Shown piece by piece: positions 39,246-48,031 of a stretch of DNA of 62,081 bases. The DNA comes from an uncultured Prevotella sp. (GTDB lineage Bacteria > Bacteroidota > Bacteroidia > Bacteroidales > Bacteroidaceae), in NCBI GenBank assembly GCA_900543975.1, contig UQTI01000008.1, positions 1 to 62,081 on the forward strand, read 5' to 3'. The notes beneath the pieces are model-generated. The model was not told where the DNA came from, did not search any database, and worked only from the letters and a program-made list of their open reading frames with translations. Positions within the stretch are counted from its first letter, which is position 1. Each line of letters starts with the position of its first letter. The translations under genes were made by a program, and so were the position numbers.

Positions 39246-39410
39246 AGAACGAAGAGTGAAGAGTGAAGAATTCAATTGCTCTGTTTTAAGAGGATAATTC
39301 TTGCTTAGGCAAGCGTCTCTACGAGCCGAGCGCAAAATTCAAAAACTCAAAATCGGCTGAAAGCCGACAATTCAAAATTCAAAATTCAAAATTGCGCTTC
39401 GGCGCATCCG
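39240..39410. repeat. Composite spacer repeats between prmC and recX
   Basis: GAAGAGTGAAGAACGAAGAG units at the left are followed by a segment with the hairpin CTTGC-TTAG-GCAAG and GAGCCGAGCGCAA. It ends in ATCGGCTGAAAGCCGA and AAAATTCAAAATTC repeats. The middle segment recurs in opposite orientation at 43360-43425. Confidence 0.6.
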
Positions 39411-39414
39411 ACAT

Positions 39415-39939
39415 ATGACCACACAATTATCCGAATCTGAGGCGTTCTCACGCCTATCATCATCATGCGCACGGGCAGAATATTGCTCGGGGCAGGCACG
39501 CGACCGCATGCGACGATGGGGTCTTGACGAAGAGACCCAGGAGCGTGTACTCGCGCGACTGATAAAAGAACGTTATATCGACGACCGACGCTTCTGCGAG
39601 ATGTTCGTCAACGACAAGATCAAGTTTGGCAAATGGGGACGACGCAAGGTCGAGGCTGCGCTGTGGCAGAAAGGCATAAGCAGCGACATATATGCGCCCG
39701 TGCTCGATGCCGTGGACCGGGAGCTGTATGCCGACACTCTCCTGCCGCTGCTCAAAGCCAAGCAACGCACGGTGACGGGACGCACAGCCTATGAGCGCCA
39801 CTACAAACTGCTGCGCTATGCCATAGGCCGCGGCTTCGACATTGAACTGGCCAAGCAATGCCTCGACCAGATAGAAAAAGACAATGACGACGACTTAACA
39901 GCGGAGGATGAACCGTTTGACAGCGGTTACGATTTTTAA
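39415..39939 (+). CDS. recX: Regulatory protein RecX
   Basis: This 174-residue, mainly helical protein resembles RecX, which binds RecA filaments and limits their activity. Family features are the tandem three-helix units, seen in EYCSGQARDRMRRWGLDEET, RLIKERYIDDRRFCEMFVND and KFGKWGRRKVEAALWQKGI. The acidic C terminus is short. It lies between prmC and comF on the same strand, separated by 169 and 137 bases, so transcription may be joint or separate. Confidence 0.87.
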   Translation: MTTQLSESEAFSRLSSSCARAEYCSGQARDRMRRWGLDEETQERVLARLIKERYIDDRRFCEMFVNDKIKFGKWGRRKVEAALWQKGISSDIYAPVLDAVDRELYADTLLPLLKAKQRTVTGRTAYERHYKLLRYAIGRGFDIELAKQCLDQIEKDNDDDLTAEDEPFDSGYDF

Positions 39940-40076
39940 TCGTCAATTGTGCGATTTTAATCGTCAATTGTGCTGTCGAAAGAAGATAAAAAAGCCAAGA
40001 GCTTTTTTAATAATTGAACTATCGCAAGTTCATAATATACATGTGAAACTTGAGTTAAAAACAAAAACCAGAAGTT

Positions 40077-40808
40077 GTGAGCTTTCAGACAAACATAAAA
40101 GTGGCGATCAGACGGTGGCTCTCTGACGCCGTGCTCTTCATCAGTCCCTACATGTGCGAACTGTGCGGCGACCGACTGATGAAGGGGGAGCATGTGCTCT
40201 GCGCACGATGTTTCGACAGTCTGCCGCGCACCTCATGGTCGAAAGACCTCTACAGCAACGCCATGGCACAACATTTCTGGCGTAAGATAAACATTGAGGC
40301 GGCGTTCGCCTTCGTTCACCACAACGGCCACTCACATGCCAGCGACCTCATCTATCAGCTGAAATATTGCCACAACGAGGGCGTGGGTCTGTGGATGGGA
40401 CGCATGATCGGCAGGGAGCTGAAAGACACGGAGCTTGCCGAGAACGCCGACATCATCATCCCCGTGCCGCTCGCAAAGAAGCGCGTGCGACAACGTGGCT
40501 ACAACCAGAGCGACCTCATTGCTGAAGGACTGGCACAGACCATAGGCCTGCCCATGCGCACCGACATCATTATGCGCACATCGTTCAAGCGCAGCCAGAC
40601 AGCCATGACAACCGAGCAGCGCGAACTGAACGTCAAGGATGCGTTCGTGCTCCTGAAACCCGAGGACATAAGGGGCAAGCACATCATCCTCGTCGACGAT
40701 GTGGTCACAACAGGAGCAACGGTGTGCTCCATAGGCAAAGAGCTGGAGAAAGCCGGCGACGTGAAGATAAGCATCGTTTCATGGGGCGCAGCTTTCGGAA
40801 CCTTCTGA
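40077..40808 (+). CDS. ComF family protein (phosphoribosyltransferase fold)
   Basis: This 243-residue protein has an N-terminal zinc-ribbon-like Cys cluster (CELCGDRLMKGEHVLCARC, near residues 27-45) and a C-terminal phosphoribosyltransferase domain with the PRPP loop VDDVVTTGATVCSIG near residues 205-219. It is related to ComF/GntX, which act in DNA uptake or repair of incoming strands, with no defined enzymatic product. The start is GTG at 40077. Other in-frame starts are absent nearby. Confidence 0.87.
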   Translation: MSFQTNIKVAIRRWLSDAVLFISPYMCELCGDRLMKGEHVLCARCFDSLPRTSWSKDLYSNAMAQHFWRKINIEAAFAFVHHNGHSHASDLIYQLKYCHNEGVGLWMGRMIGRELKDTELAENADIIIPVPLAKKRVRQRGYNQSDLIAEGLAQTIGLPMRTDIIMRTSFKRSQTAMTTEQRELNVKDAFVLLKPEDIRGKHIILVDDVVTTGATVCSIGKELEKAGDVKISIVSWGAAFGTF

Positions 40809-40834
40809 CCAGCTTTCTTAAACCTTCATTTCAC

Positions 40835-40906
40835 AAGCCCGTCACACAGGCCTTTCGCACAAATCCTTCGTACAAGCCCTTCGCACAAGCCCTTTACACA
40901 AGCCCT
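40835..40906. repeat. 15-bp tandem repeat between comF and murI
   Basis: Five imperfect units of ACAAGCCCTTCGCAC or close variants occupy the space between the two convergent genes and end at the murI stop codon. No separate terminator hairpin is visible. Confidence 0.6.
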
Positions 40907-41743
40907 TCACACAAGCTCCACATGCTCTGCCTTAACCTTCTCGTTAAGGAAGATCTGAGCACTCTCGCCAAACCTCTCTTCGCTCTCTGTCGTCAGATAA
41001 CGGCAGGTGCCCCCTTGCGTCACCATGGCCTCCATCTCGGGATGGCGCTCAAGATAACTCTTCAGACTGTCAGCCACATAGGTGCCCTGCGGCATGATGC
41101 GCACACCGTCGGGCACATTCTTCACGATGCTGTTCATGAGCAACGGATAATGGGTGCAGCCAAGGATAATGGTGTCGATGAGCGGGTCGCGGCGCATCAG
41201 TTGGTCTATGCGCTTCTTCACGAAATAGTCGGCACCCGGACTGTCTGCCTCGTTGGCTTCCACGATGGCAGCCCACAGCGGACAAGCCTGTCCCGTGACC
41301 GTGATGTCGGGGTGCAGCTTGCCAATCTCCATGTTGTAGCTCTCAGAGCGTATGGTGCCCTCGGTGGCCAGCACACCCACATGGCGCGACCGCGTGAGCT
41401 GTCCAACGGTCTCTGCAGTGGGACGGATCACGCCAAGCACACGGCGCGAGGGGTCCAGCTGCGGCAGGTCACACTGCTGGATGGAGCGTAACGCCTTGGC
41501 CGACGCTGTGTTGCACCCTAAGATCACGAGGTGGCAGCCCATGCTGAAGAGCTTCAGTACGGCCTGACGCGTAAACTCATACACCACCTCAAAGGATCGC
41601 GAGCCGTAAGGGGCACGGGCGTTGTCGCCGAGGTACATGTAGTCGTATTGTGGCAGAAGCTGACGAATGCCGTGAAGGATGGTCAGTCCGCCGTAGCCCG
41701 AATCGAACACGCCGATAGGGCCTGCGTTGTGTGGAAGATTCAT
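40907..41743 (-). CDS. murI: Glutamate racemase
   Basis: This 278-residue cytosolic enzyme supplies D-glutamate for peptidoglycan. The two catalytic cysteines are present: Cys77 in LGCNTASAKAL and a second in LGCTHYPLL near residue 200. Asp14 and Ser15 in GVFDSGYGGLT bind substrate. It is the last gene of the long minus-strand envelope cluster, after ompH, with a 121-base spacer that has two hairpins. Confidence 0.95.
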   Translation of the reverse strand: MNLPHNAGPIGVFDSGYGGLTILHGIRQLLPQYDYMYLGDNARAPYGSRSFEVVYEFTRQAVLKLFSMGCHLVILGCNTASAKALRSIQQCDLPQLDPSRRVLGVIRPTAETVGQLTRSRHVGVLATEGTIRSESYNMEIGKLHPDITVTGQACPLWAAIVEANEADSPGADYFVKKRIDQLMRRDPLIDTIILGCTHYPLLMNSIVKNVPDGVRIMPQGTYVADSLKSYLERHPEMEAMVTQGGTCRYLTTESEERFGESAQIFLNEKVKAEHVELV

Positions 41744-41813
41744 AACTGCACGCTGTTTTTTTGTCTTGGGTTATAAAACCCTTTTTGTCGTAAAACTGTT
41801 CAGGAGCTTTTCT

Positions 41814-41850
41814 AAGGCGTAGGCCATAAATTTTGGGGCCTATGCCCTAA
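41814..41850. other. Hairpin between ompH and murI
   Basis: AAGGCGTAGGCC pairs imperfectly with GGCCTATGCCCT. It is followed nearer murI by GGGTT-ATAA-AACCC (41769-41782). Neither stem has a minus-strand T-run, so they may process or stabilise the message and not end it. Confidence 0.4.
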
Positions 41851-41864
41851 GCCTTCACTTCACT

Positions 41865-42455
41865 TCATTTCCCTACCCTTGCTTTCACCAGGCTCGTCAC
41901 GTCAACGCCCATGGCGGGGTTGATGTAAGGGCAAGCGTTGTTGTCGGTGTTGAGCACAAAGGCCAGTCCCTGCTCTGCTGCTACCTCGCCGATGGCAGCC
42001 TTGAGCTTGGCATGTAGCGGCGCGTAGGCATCGCTCTCAGCCTGTGCGAGCAGACGGCGTGCCTCGGCACGGAAGGCGGTGTTCTTGTCCATCATGTCCT
42101 GAAGCTCAGCCTGACGCTTGCGCAAGATGGAGGGCACGAGGTCACGCTGGGCCTCAAGAAACTCCTCATACTTGGCGTTGAACTCGTCCTCGGAACGTTT
42201 CATCTCGACGTCATACTTGCTGCGCAGCGTCTCCAGCGACTTCTCTGCCTGCTCAATCTCGGGCATCGACTGCAGTACGTCGTTATAGCTGACGTAGCCA
42301 TAGCGCAAGAGGGTGGCAGGTGCCTGTCCTGTTTGCTGGCGCGCTGCCGGTGCGTCGTTTGTGTTGATGATGATGTTGGTGTCCATCAACTCTTTCTGTG
42401 CGCTTGCTGCCAAGGGTGCGAGCAAGGCAAGAATGGCTATTGCGATTTTTTTCAT
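41865..42455 (-). CDS. OmpH/Skp family periplasmic chaperone (copy 3)
   Basis: This 196-residue product starts at the ATG complementing 42453-42455, where a clear signal peptide begins (MKKIAIAILALLAPLAASAQ). The mature protein is a long charged coiled coil typical of Skp, which holds unfolded outer-membrane proteins for BamA. A longer in-frame reading would translate a spacer repeat and hide the signal peptide. It is the third ompH of the cluster and the most divergent, with an N-terminal extension before the coil and the C-terminal block LAFVLNTDNNACPYINPAMG. Confidence 0.88.
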   Translation of the reverse strand: MKKIAIAILALLAPLAASAQKELMDTNIIINTNDAPAARQQTGQAPATLLRYGYVSYNDVLQSMPEIEQAEKSLETLRSKYDVEMKRSEDEFNAKYEEFLEAQRDLVPSILRKRQAELQDMMDKNTAFRAEARRLLAQAESDAYAPLHAKLKAAIGEVAAEQGLAFVLNTDNNACPYINPAMGVDVTSLVKARVGK

Positions 42456-42484
42456 ATTCTGACAATGTTTGTTGTGGTAGCGGT

Positions 42485-42520
42485 TAAAACCAAATCGGTC
42501 ATTAGGCCGTTTTGGGTTAA
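42485..42520. repeat. Short derivative of the 183-bp element
   Basis: CCAAATCGGTCATTAGGCCG matches the left end of the element at 59319. It then jumps directly to TTTTGGG and TTAAAA, so the interior is missing. TTAAAA lies on both sides. It is upstream of the third ompH gene. Confidence 0.5.
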
Positions 42521-42629
42521 AACCAAACGTGCCGAAGGGCGTGAAGCTCTCCGGCACATTGGTGGATGCGCTCCTGCGCACTGTTCTTAGTTATAATTGC
42601 TTAACAGCTGTTTTGTTGGCTGTGCTTTT

Positions 42630-43136
42630 TTACTTCTTGACGGTCTTCTGGAGCTCAGCCTTAACCTCAGCTGTAACGTCCTTGCTGAGAGTCTCGCTGA
42701 TGTAAGGCACACCAGAGGTAACGTCCATGATGTAAACATAGCCACCAGCCTTGCCAACAGCCTTGATGGCGTTGACCAGACGGTCTGTGATGGGAGAGAT
42801 CTTCTCCTGCTGAAGCTTCTGCATGGCCTGTGAGTTGTCCTGATAAGCCTGCTGAATCTTCTGCTGAAGGGTCATGAGGTTCTGCTCGGTCTCCTTCTGC
42901 TTGGTCTCGTTCATTGTCGACTTGGTCTTATCATACTCTTCTGCCTTGCGCTGCAGCTCTTCCTGCATTGCCTTGAGGTCGTTGTCATACTGCTTTGCAG
43001 CAGCCTCAACCTCACCGCGAGCCTTGATAAACTCAGGCATCTGTGCCATCACTTCCTGGGCATTGATATGACCAAATTTCTGTGCGAAGGCAGCCATAGG
43101 TGCCAACAGCATCAACATCATTAAAAGTTTTTTCAT
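42630..43136 (-). CDS. OmpH/Skp family periplasmic chaperone (copy 2)
   Basis: 168 residues with a signal peptide (MKKLLMMLMLLAPMAAFAQ) and the family start KFGHINAQEVMAQMPEF. A Lys/Glu/Gln-rich coiled coil follows (about residues 40-125), then the C-terminal segment VYIMDVTSGVPYISETLSKD. The role is chaperoning of outer-membrane proteins in the periplasm. It lies between two other ompH copies on the minus strand. Confidence 0.92.
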   Translation of the reverse strand: MKKLLMMLMLLAPMAAFAQKFGHINAQEVMAQMPEFIKARGEVEAAAKQYDNDLKAMQEELQRKAEEYDKTKSTMNETKQKETEQNLMTLQQKIQQAYQDNSQAMQKLQQEKISPITDRLVNAIKAVGKAGGYVYIMDVTSGVPYISETLSKDVTAEVKAELQKTVKK

Positions 43137-43174
43137 TGTTTTGTTATTGTTTTGTTATTGTTTTTTTTTATAAA

Positions 43175-43345
43175 AGGAAGCCCCACCAACTCAGCCCCAC
43201 CCCCTCGCCACCTATCGGTGGCTTGCCCCTCCCCTTATGGAGGGGAGTGAATGGCTAAGGCTATTGGAAGCCCCACCCCCTTGCCGCTTCGCGGCTCACC
43301 CCTCCCCTTATGGAGGGGAGTAAATAGCCAAGGCTATAAGAGGTT
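43175..43345. repeat. Two GC-rich palindromic spacer repeats
   Basis: Two tandem units with the inner hairpins CCACCTATCGGTGG and CCGCTTCGCGG and the conserved end CCCCTTATGGAGGGG followed by AGTGAATGGC or AGTAAATAGC. Together with GAATTC/TTCACTCTTC modules (43380-43560) they fill the gene-free spacer 43137-43570. Confidence 0.65.
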
Positions 43346-43570
43346 CGAATTTCAAAGTTCGGGTCTTGAGTTTTGAATCTTGCGCTCGGCTCGAAGAGAT
43401 GCTTGCCTAAGCAAGAATTTTCCTCTTTAGAAGGGCTATCGAATTCTTCACTCTTCGTTGGCTTTTCCTTCAGCCGCCGAACGTTGTTTCTTCACTTTTC
43501 CCTTAAAAAGGCTTTGCCTCAAAGGCGTCAGCCTTTTTTTACCTTTTTACCTTTAAAAGCCTTTTTACCT

Positions 43571-44083
43571 TTAATTATATCCCAGCTTCTGCAGCACCTC
43601 GTTGGAGATGTCTATCTTTGGAGAGCCGAAGATTATGCCGGCCGACTCGGAGGCGCGGTCGAGCACAAGCGAGTAGCCACGAAGCTCCGAGATCTCTTTC
43701 ACGGTGTTATAGATCTCGTCCTGGATCGGTGACATCAGGCTCTCACGCTTCTTGAACAGTTCCCCTTCGGGACCGAAATATTTGCGCTTGAGGTCTGAGG
43801 CCTCCTTCTCCTTCTTCATGATAGCTTCTTGACGAGCCTTTTTCTGCTCCTGTGAGAGGAACACCAGCTCGTTCTGATAGTTCTTATACATGGTGCTGGC
43901 CTCTGTGTTGAGAGCCTCAACCTCAGCCTGCCATTTCTTCGACACCTGGTTAAGCTGCTCGTTGGCACGCTCATAGGCGGGGATGTTCTTAAGGATATAC
44001 TCCATGTCGAGGAGCGCAAACTTCTGTGCGCTTGCCGTCAATGCCGTAAGGGCAAAGAGGCAGATAAACATTATCTTCTTCAT
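43571..44083 (-). CDS. OmpH/Skp family periplasmic chaperone (copy 1)
   Basis: 170 residues with a signal peptide (MKKIMFICLFALTALTASAQ). The conserved start KFALLDMEYILKNIPAYERA, the coiled coil (about 40-115) and the end SPKIDISNEVLQKLGYN all fit OmpH. It is the first ompH after bamA, the usual Bacteroidota position. A 381-base repeat-filled spacer separates it from bamA. Confidence 0.93.
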   Translation of the reverse strand: MKKIMFICLFALTALTASAQKFALLDMEYILKNIPAYERANEQLNQVSKKWQAEVEALNTEASTMYKNYQNELVFLSQEQKKARQEAIMKKEKEASDLKRKYFGPEGELFKKRESLMSPIQDEIYNTVKEISELRGYSLVLDRASESAGIIFGSPKIDISNEVLQKLGYN

Positions 44084-44231
44084 AGTTCCTTTCCGTTTTT
44101 TTTATTGAACAACTTTTTTTTGCGCCGCAACGCCTCACTTCGAAATTGAGAATTTGAAAATTGAATAATTGAAAATTCAAAATTGAATAATTCAACATTG
44201 GCTGAAAGCCAACAATTCAAAATTCAAAACT

Positions 44232-44460
44232 CTTATAGCCCTAGCCATTCACTCCCCTCCATCGCTCGACCTTTGGTCGCTTGCCAGAGCAAGAAGGGAA
44301 GGGGAGAGCCACTGTCAGGTGGCGAGGGGGTGGGGCTTCCAATAGCCCTAGCCATTCACTCCCCTCCATAAGGGGAGGGGTGAGCCACCGATAGGTGTCG
44401 AGGGGGTGGGGCTGTAGGGTCGTTCTCTCTCTGCGCGGCGAGGGGGTGGGGCTAGGGTGG
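44232..44460. repeat. Two to three GC-rich palindromic spacer repeats
   Basis: Units in the orientation GCCATTCACTCCCCTCCAT to GAGGGGGTGGGGCT. The first is the long form with GGTCGCTTGCC inside, the second the short form with CCATAAGGGGAGGG, and a third is truncated. The array ends exactly at the bamA stop codon. With short TTGAAAATTG repeats it fills 44084-44464. Confidence 0.65.
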
Positions 44461-44464
44461 GGCT

Positions 44465-47083
44465 TTAGAACTCCTGTCCGAGTATGAAGTGGAAGTTGCT
44501 GCCGCCCTTTGCGTAGCCTGCAAACGGTTTGTCGAAACCGTAAGCCCAGTCGATACCCATGAGTCCGACCATCGGGAGGAAGATACGTACGCCCACACCA
44601 GCCGAACGCTTCATGTTGAAGGGGTTGAAGCTTTTGGTGTCGCTCCATGCGTTACCACCCTCAAGGAAGGCGAGACCATAGATCGTGGTGTTGCCCAAGA
44701 GGAACGGATAGCGGAGCTCCAGCGACATGCGGTCGTAGGCATAGCCCTCGGCACCGTAAGGTGTGAGCGAGCCGTTCTCGTAGCCACGCAGACCGATGGT
44801 CTCCTCAGCGTAGCTTGTCGAGTAGCCACTCATGCCGTCACCACCCATGTAGAAGGTCTCGAACGGCGACTTCTTATACTTGTTGTATGAACCGAGCAGA
44901 CCAAACTCAACGCGCGTCATGAGCACGAAACATTTCTGTCCGCTGGTGAGCGCGGTGTAGGTCTTGCCCTTAAACTTCCACTTGTGATACTCCACCCAGC
45001 GATATTTCTCCTGCTGCTCGCGCTCATAGAGCGATGAGTTGCGGTCTTTTGCCAGGTTCTTGTAGTCCTTGCCATCCCACTTTGACCATGGCGGTGTGAG
45101 GGTCACAGAGGCTGTGAACTCTGAACCGCGGCGCGGGAACAGCTGGTTGTCGGTAGACGTGCGGCTGATGGCGATGCTGAGGTTCAGGTTGTTAGAGTTG
45201 CCGTTGGTCATGAGGAAGTACTGCCAGTTCTTCAGCATGTAACGTGTGTACGACAGCTGGAGCGAGAGCTGGAAGTAGTCGTCAGGCCAGCGCAGACGCT
45301 TACCCCATCCGAGAGAAGCGCCAAAGAGCTTCACATACTTGTCGGGGTCGTAATAGTTCTCGTAGTTGTTGTAGCCGTAGTTGCCGTAGCCGTAGAGATA
45401 ATTATAATAGTTGTTATAATATCCCGAGTTGTAATAGTTGCTCGACACGTCGGTCTGCTTCGAGAAGAATGCGCTTACAGAGAACTGGATTGGTCGCTTT
45501 CCACCGAACCAGTTGGTTGAGTAAGAGGCGTTATACGACTGATAGTAGGTACCGTTGGTCTGTGCTCCGAGCGACAGCACCTCGCCGTCGCCGATAGGCA
45601 ATATTCCACGGTGCTCCTTGTTCTTGTTGAAGAGGTTACGCATAGAGAAGTTGTTGAGCTTCAAGCCCACACGTCCGATGACACCTGTCTGTCCCCATCC
45701 GAGCGAGAACTCAATCTGGTCGTTCGACTTCTGCTCCAGTCCCCAGTTGATGTCCACCGTTCCGTTCTCTGGATCGGGCTTCACGTCGGGGTTCACCTTC
45801 TCCGGGTCGAAGTGGCCCATTGATGCGAGCTCACGCGCCGAACGCTGCAGGGCATCCTTCGAGAAGAGGTCGCCCGGCTTTGTGCGGAGCTCACGGCGCA
45901 CCACGTTCTCATAGAGGCGGTCGTTACCGTTGATGCGCACATGGTTGATGTGAGCCTGTGTGCCCTCTGTGATGCGCATCTCGAGGTCAATGCTGTCGCC
46001 CACGATGTTGATCTCTGTAGGCTGCAGCGAGTAGAAGAGGTAACCGTTGTTCCAGTAGTTGTTGCCCACGGCATCATCGTCCTCGGTGAGACGTTTGTTC
46101 ATGAGCTTCTGGTTGTAGACGTCGCCCTTCTTCATGCCGAGCACCTGGTTCAGGTAATCGGACGGATAGATGGTGTTGCCCACCCATGTTATGTTGCGTA
46201 TATAATATTTCTTGCCCTCATCCACCTTCAGGCGAATGCTGACGTGCTTGTCGTCGACGTTCCACACGCTGTCGCTGATGATGGCAGCGTCGCGGTAGCC
46301 ATACTCGTTATACTTTTCGATCAGCTTCTGCTTGTCGGCCTTCCAGCGCTCGGGTGTAAACTTCTTCGCCTTGAGGAACGAAGCGAGCGTTCCTGCCTCA
46401 TGGGTCTTCGCGAAGGCACCCTTCTTGAACAGTCCGCCCTTTATCTTGCTGTTTTTCAGCGCTTTGTTGCCTTCGATGTAGATTTTGCGGACCTTCATCT
46501 TCTGCTTTTTATCTATGATGACATCAAGGATTACCTGGTTCTTGTTTGCCACGTCATCGCGCTCACGGATCTGGATGTCAGCGTTCTTGAAGCCCTTGTC
46601 GTCGAAATATTTCTTGGCAAGGATCTTCGCGCGGTCAATCATGTTAGGTGTGATCTGAGCACCCTTCAAGAGGCCCAGTTTCTCCTCCATGTCGGTGCGT
46701 TCCGATTTTTTCAGGCCCACATAATTGATTGTCGACACACGCGGTCTCATGCGCAGATGAATGTTGAGGTACACCTTGTTGCCGATGACCGAGTCGGCCA
46801 CGATGCTCACGTCCGAGAACAGGCCATACTTCCAGTAGTTTTTCACCGCGTTGGTGATCTCGTTGCCGGGGAGTGTTATGTCTTCGCCCACTGTCAGTCC
46901 GGAGATGCCTGTGAGCATGTAGTCCTCATAACCCTCTGCACCCGTCACGTTTATTGCGCCAATGGTCAGCGTGCGTGGCGAGCCGGCATAAGAGATGTCG
47001 GGATAGACAATCTTGTCCTGTGCCTTCACCGCCGATGAGCAGATGATGGCGAGGAGAGCTATGAGCAGTTTCTTGATGTTCAT
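44465..47083 (-). CDS. bamA: Outer membrane protein assembly factor BamA
   Basis: This 872-residue protein inserts beta-barrels into the outer membrane. It has a signal peptide (MNIKKLLIALLAIICSSAVKAQ), about five POTRA repeats (about residues 30-430) and a 16-stranded barrel ending in the aromatic signature FHFILGQEF. The barrel has unusually Tyr/Asn-rich loops, for example YYNSGYYNNYYNYLYGYGNY near residue 555. Upstream is uppS and downstream the ompH chaperone genes, the conserved Bacteroidota outer-membrane assembly cluster. Confidence 0.95.
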   Translation of the reverse strand: MNIKKLLIALLAIICSSAVKAQDKIVYPDISYAGSPRTLTIGAINVTGAEGYEDYMLTGISGLTVGEDITLPGNEITNAVKNYWKYGLFSDVSIVADSVIGNKVYLNIHLRMRPRVSTINYVGLKKSERTDMEEKLGLLKGAQITPNMIDRAKILAKKYFDDKGFKNADIQIRERDDVANKNQVILDVIIDKKQKMKVRKIYIEGNKALKNSKIKGGLFKKGAFAKTHEAGTLASFLKAKKFTPERWKADKQKLIEKYNEYGYRDAAIISDSVWNVDDKHVSIRLKVDEGKKYYIRNITWVGNTIYPSDYLNQVLGMKKGDVYNQKLMNKRLTEDDDAVGNNYWNNGYLFYSLQPTEINIVGDSIDLEMRITEGTQAHINHVRINGNDRLYENVVRRELRTKPGDLFSKDALQRSARELASMGHFDPEKVNPDVKPDPENGTVDINWGLEQKSNDQIEFSLGWGQTGVIGRVGLKLNNFSMRNLFNKNKEHRGILPIGDGEVLSLGAQTNGTYYQSYNASYSTNWFGGKRPIQFSVSAFFSKQTDVSSNYYNSGYYNNYYNYLYGYGNYGYNNYENYYDPDKYVKLFGASLGWGKRLRWPDDYFQLSLQLSYTRYMLKNWQYFLMTNGNSNNLNLSIAISRTSTDNQLFPRRGSEFTASVTLTPPWSKWDGKDYKNLAKDRNSSLYEREQQEKYRWVEYHKWKFKGKTYTALTSGQKCFVLMTRVEFGLLGSYNKYKKSPFETFYMGGDGMSGYSTSYAEETIGLRGYENGSLTPYGAEGYAYDRMSLELRYPFLLGNTTIYGLAFLEGGNAWSDTKSFNPFNMKRSAGVGVRIFLPMVGLMGIDWAYGFDKPFAGYAKGGSNFHFILGQEF

Positions 47084-47094
47084 ATTTTGTTTAT

Positions 47095-47232
47095 TGTTGT
47101 TTGCTTTGTTGCTTTGTTGCAGTTTTGCTTTGTTGCAGTTTTGCTGTTATACCCCTTTTTCACTTTAGAAAAAGCTATAGGATTTTTCACTTTTCCCTTT
47201 TCACTTTTTCCTCAAAGGCGTCAGCCTTTTTT
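47095..47232. repeat. Spacer between uppS and bamA with short repeats
   Basis: TTTGTTGCAGTTTTGC repeats next to bamA are followed by TTTTTCACTTTTCCC and TTTTTTACC modules shared with other spacers. No gene or clear promoter was seen. Confidence 0.45.
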
Positions 47233-47985
47233 TTACCTTTTTACCTTTAAATCTTCTTCCTCCACCTGCTGTTCAGTTTTTCCGAAGCGGCGTTGGCGTT
47301 GTTGGTAGCTGGCGATAGCTTTATGCAGGTCTTCTTCGTCGAAGTCGGGCCAGAAGGTGTCGCAGAAATAGAGCTCGCTGTAGGCGATCTGCCAGAGCAG
47401 ATAGTTGCTTATTCTGATCTCGCCACCCGTTCTTATGAGCAGGTCAGGGTCAGGCATGTTAGCCGTCGTCATGTTGTCAGAGAGCGTCTGCTCCGTAATG
47501 TCGTCAGGCATCAAAGCCCCGTCCTTCACCTGTTGTGCAATGCGTCGCGCGGCGTTTGTTATCTCCCATCGCGACGAGTAACTGAGCGCCACCACCATGG
47601 TCATGGCCGAGTTGTTCTCCGTGTGGTCCATGGTCTCCTGTAGCTTCTGCTGCACGGCCGCTGGCAGACGTTCAATGTCGCCGATGACCTGGAACCGCAC
47701 GTTGTTCTTCATGAAGATCTCGTCCTCAAGCGAAGAGAGCACCAGTCCCATGAGAGCAGCCACCTCGTCGGCAGGTCTGTTCCAGTTTTCTGTTGAGAAG
47801 GTGTAGAGCGTGAGCCACTTCACGCCGAGGCGCGTACACTCAGACGTTATGCGTCTCACCGTCTCCACTCCGGCTTGGTGTCCGTAGCTTCGCGGCTTGC
47901 CTTGCTCTGCTGCCCAGCGTCCGTTGCCGTCCATGATGATGGCAATGTGCTGAGGTATGGTTGTGGGGTTTACCGTTGTGGTCAT
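47233..47985 (-). CDS. uppS: Isoprenyl transferase (undecaprenyl diphosphate synthase)
   Basis: This 250-residue cis-prenyltransferase makes the C55 lipid carrier for cell-wall and O-antigen synthesis. The catalytic Asp is in HIAIIMDGNGRWA, and RTGGEIRISNYLLWQIAYSE with the following ELYF segment forms the diphosphate-binding and dimer region. The C-terminal QRQRRFGKTEQQ is typical; the last residues (EEEDLKVKR) grade into the TTTTTACC spacer repeat. It lies between the DUF6089 gene (46 bases) and bamA (149 bases) on the minus strand. Confidence 0.94.
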   Translation of the reverse strand: MTTTVNPTTIPQHIAIIMDGNGRWAAEQGKPRSYGHQAGVETVRRITSECTRLGVKWLTLYTFSTENWNRPADEVAALMGLVLSSLEDEIFMKNNVRFQVIGDIERLPAAVQQKLQETMDHTENNSAMTMVVALSYSSRWEITNAARRIAQQVKDGALMPDDITEQTLSDNMTTANMPDPDLLIRTGGEIRISNYLLWQIAYSELYFCDTFWPDFDEEDLHKAIASYQQRQRRFGKTEQQVEEEDLKVKR

Positions 47986-48031
47986 ATCGTTTTTTTGTTT
48001 TGTTGCTTGATAAGAGAGCCCTTGCAGCTCA

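Noticed and set aside
42455..42581. Upstream in-frame start for the third ompH gene
   Set aside because: It would translate the mobile-element remnant and place the signal peptide 42 residues inside the protein.
43340..43372. T-loop-like GGTTCGAATTTC, possible tRNA
   Set aside because: No acceptor, D or anticodon stems can be drawn around it; it belongs to a spacer repeat module.
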